A stretch of DNA of 64,000 nucleotides from Labia minor (lineage: Eukaryota; Arthropoda; Insecta; Dermaptera; Spongiphoridae): assembly GCA_963082975.1 (NCBI GenBank), contig OY720347.1, positions 32,877,398-32,941,397 of the forward strand. Direction: 5' to 3'. Both the position numbers and the translations under genes were made by a program. Shown here piece by piece: positions 63,567 through 64,000 of this stretch; the first letter of the stretch is position 1, and the number at the start of each line of letters is the position of its first letter. The notes under the pieces were generated by a model that did not search any database, was not told the DNA's origin, and was given only the letters and a program-made list of their open reading frames with translations.

Positions 63567-64000
63567 TTTCCAAGACGAACAACTAAAGAAAATGATACGA
63601 GCAAAAAATGAATCATCTACACAGGAATAATACTGATGAGTGGTTTCCTATAGGGACGTTATTTCCAGGAAATCAGATAGTTTTGAAATATTTATATATA
63701 GATTTATATATATTTATAAATAAAAATAAGATTTAATATTAAAACAAAACTTTTTCTTATAATTTTTCATTATTATAATGAAATAAAAAAAAAAATTATA
63801 TGTATATATTCGTATTAATTTTTTTTAAATATATTTCATAAGTGTACATTTTTGATAAGATAAAATTGAACTTTTGACCTATTTTTTGATTAAATTTAAT
63901 TTTAAAACATAATTAAAATTTTTATATTTATTATTTATTATTGGCGGTTATGGATGATATAATGAAAGAGGTGGAGGTTAATTTTAAGTGTAAAAGGAAT
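63567..64000 (-). other. 5' leader/upstream region of ARHGAP-like gene
   Basis: 434 bp upstream of the ATG. An in-frame TAG (63648-63650) closes the reading frame. Beyond about 63690 the sequence is AT-rich. No TATA box or other promoter element can be assigned with confidence. Confidence 0.4.

Overview
This is an AT-rich, intron-dominated stretch of an animal nuclear genome. There are no operons, ribosome binding sites or CRISPR arrays. The coding pieces are short, relatively GC-rich islands bounded by GT/AG splice sites, and the DNA between them is packed with transposon debris (hAT, mariner, jockey-like non-LTR, Helentron-like). The style fits an arthropod, possibly a crustacean such as a copepod, but the species assignment is a guess.

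One host gene appears to span the whole window on the minus strand. I reconstructed seven exons (63566-62313, 60482-60387, 49728-49559, 40899-40842, 40772-40629, 24841-24659, 342-273). Their splice phases agree at every junction and give about 658 residues. The order is a long acidic N-terminal exon with a PPPY motif, one WW domain, a linker, and a complete PH domain split over two exons. This is the layout of the ARHGAP9/12/15/27 (CAMGAP) Rho GTPase-activating proteins. The catalytic RhoGAP domain should lie beyond position 1. Almost everything else in the window is intron of this gene.

Intron 6 (343-24658) holds a mariner pseudogene (3.8-4.3 kb), a Helentron-like element carrying a decayed reverse transcriptase (6.46-8.5 kb), an opposite-strand reverse-transcriptase tail (9.06-9.36 kb), hAT MITEs at 11.65 and 15.9 kb, and repeat families A and B at 19.4-20.6 kb. 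Intron 5 (24842-40628) holds a cluster of hAT MITEs, an intact 3.3-kb hAT transposon with an 8-bp target duplication (29879-33221), and a 5'-truncated jockey-like retrotransposon (35460-37852). That retrotransposon is flanked by near-identical 2.6-kb direct repeats. Intron 3 holds another family A copy, a deleted hAT element (42519-43674), a mariner fold-back element (47160-47660) and a GC-rich palindrome (48630-48829). Intron 2 holds a family A copy split by a 461-bp hAT derivative, a second copy of the 6.7-7.9 kb segment, and small fold-back elements. Intron 1 holds one hAT MITE.

The most interesting points are the fragmented CAMGAP gene, the retrotransposon sitting between 2.6-kb duplications, and two multi-copy non-autonomous families with Helentron-like architecture.
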